Assembly (NCBI GenBank): GCA_900544475.1
Contig: UQVU01000006.1
Location: forward strand, 1 to 31,492
Source of the DNA: an uncultured Butyricicoccus sp.
Lineage (GTDB): Bacteria; Bacillota; Clostridia; Oscillospirales; Butyricicoccaceae
Length of the DNA: 31,492 bases
Reading direction: 5' to 3'
Shown piece by piece: positions 22,963-31,492 of this stretch. Position numbers and translations under genes: made by a program. Under the pieces are notes generated by a model. It was not told where the DNA came from and searched no databases. It worked only from the letters and a program-made list of their open reading frames with translations. How positions within the stretch are numbered: position 1 is the stretch's first letter; the number at the start of each line of letters is the position of its first letter.

Positions 22963-23298
22963 TTTACTTCCCTCCTTCAAAAATATTTGATTTCATAGGT
23001 ACTTCGACAGGCGTATCCTGTCGTAGCAATGCCTGTCCGAGGTAATTACCCGACTATATAATCGGATATAAAACGCCTCAGACAAAGCAAGAAAATGTGC
23101 TTTGCTCTGAAATAACTTTCTCGCAAAACCTTTGTGGGTTTGTTGTGACTCTGTTCACAGCCGCCGCTTCGCATTTCGAAGCAAACGAGCTGTGCAGCAG
23201 TAATCAAGCATGGTGGTGTGAGACAAGGCGCGACCGCACGCCGCGTACAAAAGTACGCAAGTGTGGGCGCAACGCAGTATCACGCCATCAGGCGCAGA
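22963..23298 (-). promoter_or_regulatory. Long structured rpsL-rpsG spacer (candidate ribosomal-protein leader)
   Basis: No gene fits this 336-nt gap. In mRNA order it holds GCGTAC-TTTT-GTACGC (23258-23243); a two-part stem of CACAGC/GCTGTG around GCTTCG/CGAAGC (23194-23156) with an internal loop; AAACC/GGTTT (23141-23126); a long TCAGA-CAAAGCA hairpin with one mismatch (23110-23078); the palindrome GGTAATTACC (23050-23041); and two competing GACAGG/CCTGTC pairings (23037-23005) about 30 nt before the rpsG ribosome-binding site. Autogenous control by S7 is known for this spacer in E. coli; the link here is inference. An rpsG-fusA-tuf promoter could also lie within, but I see no clear one. Confidence 0.5.
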
Positions 23299-23718
23299 TT
23301 ACTTGCCTGCCTTCGGGCGCTTCGCGCCGTACTTGGAACGAGCCTGACGGCGGTTAGCAACGCCCTGGGTATCCAGAGTGCCGCGGATGATGTGGTAACG
23401 GACACCAGGAAGGTCCTTTACACGGCCGCCGCGAACCATAACGACAGAGTGCTCCTGCAGGTTGTGGCCTTCACCCGGGATGTAAGCGGAAACTTCCATC
23501 TGGTTGGTCAGCTTGACACGAGCTACCTTACGAAGAGCAGAGTTCGGCTTCTTCGGAGTCATGGTCTTAACCGTAGTGCAGACACCGCGCTTCTGCGGAG
23601 CGGACTGGTCGGTAGCCTTCTTCTTCTGAGAGTTGTAGCCTACCTGAAGTGCCGGCGCCGTAGACTTGGTGACGACTGCCTCACGACCCTTACGGACGAG
23701 TTGGTTAAAAGTTGGCAT
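23299..23718 (-). CDS. rpsL: 30S ribosomal protein S12
   Basis: A 139-aa decoding-centre protein. [46 protein letters not shown] and [17 protein letters not shown] are all conserved. The lysines whose replacement gives streptomycin resistance elsewhere (in TPKKPNSAL and GRVKDLPG) are the normal ones, so the target is wild-type. ATG at 23718 follows a GGAGG site; the longer frame to 24048 crosses the L7Ae gene. It lies 61 nt after that gene, with a weak hairpin between them. Confidence 0.98.
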   Translation of the reverse strand: MPTFNQLVRKGREAVVTKSTAPALQVGYNSQKKKATDQSAPQKRGVCTTVKTMTPKKPNSALRKVARVKLTNQMEVSAYIPGEGHNLQEHSVVMVRGGRVKDLPGVRYHIIRGTLDTQGVANRRQARSKYGAKRPKAGK

Positions 23719-23749
23719 TTTATTTCCTCCTTCTTTCAAAAGTATATAT

Positions 23750-23770
23750 GAAAAAGCGTTTTGCGCTTTC
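23750..23770 (-). terminator. Weak hairpin with T run between the L7Ae gene and rpsL
   Basis: On the minus strand, AAAGCG, a 5-nt loop and CGCTTT are followed by further Ts, starting 10 nt after the L7Ae-family stop. The stem is short, so at most it would terminate a fraction of transcripts before rpsL. Confidence 0.3.
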
Positions 23771-23779
23771 TCAGCAGTT

Positions 23780-24025
23780 TTATTCGGCGAGCACGGAAAC
23801 GACGGACGCACCGACATCAATGCCGACGGCGTCGCCCAGCTCAGCCATGGTCGTGATTTCGACCATCTGAATGTGATTCTCGGTGCACAGCTCGTAAATC
23901 GGACCCGTGACGCGCTTTTCCGCGTCGAGCGCAACATAGACCATGGCGGCTCTGCCGTCCTTGATGGCCTTTTTCGTCTGCTTGACACCGATAACCTTGT
24001 GCGCCGAATGAAGTTCAGAAAGCAT
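23780..24025 (-). CDS. L7Ae/YbxF family kink-turn RNA-binding protein
   Basis: An 81-aa protein of the ribosomal L7Ae family, as found between rpoC and rpsL in many Bacillota (B. subtilis YbxF). [20 protein letters not shown] is the conserved RNA-contact helix; [20 protein letters not shown] and [14 protein letters not shown] complete the alpha-beta-alpha fold. Homologues bind kink-turns in RNA, and YbxF associates with the ribosome, though it is not essential. ATG at 24025 follows AGGAGGG. It is the first gene of the str operon and directly follows its promoter. K-turn-like motifs in the rpsL-rpsG spacer would be a natural place to look for its target. Confidence 0.92.
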   Translation of the reverse strand: MLSELHSAHKVIGVKQTKKAIKDGRAAMVYVALDAEKRVTGPIYELCTENHIQMVEITTMAELGDAVGIDVGASVVSVLAE

Positions 24026-24056
24026 GTTTTTTCCCTCCTATACGGCATACTCCAAT

Positions 24057-24085
24057 AGTATACTGTCCTCCCTCCTTAAAGTCAA
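24057..24085 (-). promoter_or_regulatory. Promoter of the str operon
   Basis: On the minus strand, -35 TTGACT (24085-24080), a 17-bp spacer and -10 TATACT (24062-24057), close to consensus. The start would be about 25 nt before the L7Ae ATG, so the leader is very short. Confidence 0.85.
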
Positions 24086-24175
24086 GCATTTTTCCAAACT
24101 TTTTTCCGAGGTTTACGACTTTTTCGCATTGCGTGCATTTCTCCCGATTTTCCCCGCCAAAACAGGTCAAAATAG

Positions 24176-24212
24176 ACAAAAACAGGAGAACACCGTTCAG
24201 TGTTCCCCTGTT
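24176..24212 (-). terminator. Terminator after rpoC
   Basis: AACAGGAGAACAC (24181-24193) pairs with GTGTTCCCCTGTT (24200-24212), with one mismatch, and TTTTTGTC follows on the minus strand. It separates rpoBC from the str operon. The remaining 24086-24175 is T/C-rich with no feature I can name. Confidence 0.88.
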
Positions 24213-24248
24213 CGCTTATCGTTATACGTTTTCGCGCATTTCTCTGTA

Positions 24249-27782
<3,534 letters not shown>

Positions 27783-27838
27783 ATATTATTAAGATGCTCC
27801 TTCCCTATTCACGAGATGATTATTTCGGTCAGACCGGC

Positions 27839-31492
<3,654 letters not shown>

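Noticed and set aside
20413..22998. An 861-codon plus-strand frame across fusA and rpsG
   Set aside because: It is a mirror frame of two unmistakable genes, without a ribosome-binding site or family similarity.
23200..23298. A third copy of the 11043/15431 repeat
   Set aside because: It shares only a short CAGATT match and a GC-rich hairpin, not the block order or the paired stems.

Overview
The window comes from a GC-rich Bacillota (Clostridia) chromosome, most likely of the Oscillospiraceae/Butyricicoccaceae type. This rests on the gene order rpoB-rpoC-L7Ae-rpsL-rpsG-fusA-tuf, sigma-A-like promoters with 17-bp spacers, strong GGAGG ribosome-binding sites, and gut-clostridial families such as the DUF4300 lipoprotein, chromosomal TraX and a three-subunit xanthine-dehydrogenase-type hydroxylase. 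The lineage is inferred from gene content only.

Layout, left to right. (1) 1-340 looks chimeric: an ABC-transporter permease fragment on the minus strand and a DprA-like winged-helix tail on the plus strand run directly into a mannitol dehydrogenase/fructuronate reductase gene (to 1723) that lacks its NAD-binding N-terminus. (2) 1861-8175 is a purine/molybdenum module. The three subunits of a molybdenum hydroxylase (minus strand) diverge from a stand-alone ModE-type DNA-binding protein overlapping a MocA-type molybdenum cofactor cytidylyltransferase (plus strand); an NCS2 xanthine/uracil permease with its own promoter follows. The divergent promoter region carries two palindromes, one resembling a ModE box. 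(3) 8211-10950 is an accessory patch: a truncated zinc-ribbon ORF, TraX, a DUF4300 lipoprotein, tRNA-like fragments and tRNA-Leu(CAA). (4) 11223-18882 is a minus-strand run: an NSS sodium symporter, tadA, a SHOCT-domain protein, mreB, recD2 and small unknown proteins. (5) 19052-31492 is the translation/transcription core: tuf, fusA, rpsG, rpsL, an L7Ae-family protein, rpoC and the truncated rpoB, all on the minus strand.

Most of the window is ordinary. The observations most worth a second look are non-coding. First, two related intergenic elements (11043-11207 and 15431-15576) keep the same hairpins through compensatory base changes, and one of them sits in a predicted mreB leader. Second, the 336-nt rpsL-rpsG spacer is unusually long and highly structured, with mutually exclusive helices near the rpsG ribosome-binding site, which suggests a ribosomal-protein leader. 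Third, the ModE-box-like operator lies in the xdh/modE divergent region. I found no CRISPR array, insertion sequence, prophage or clearly new multi-gene defence system.
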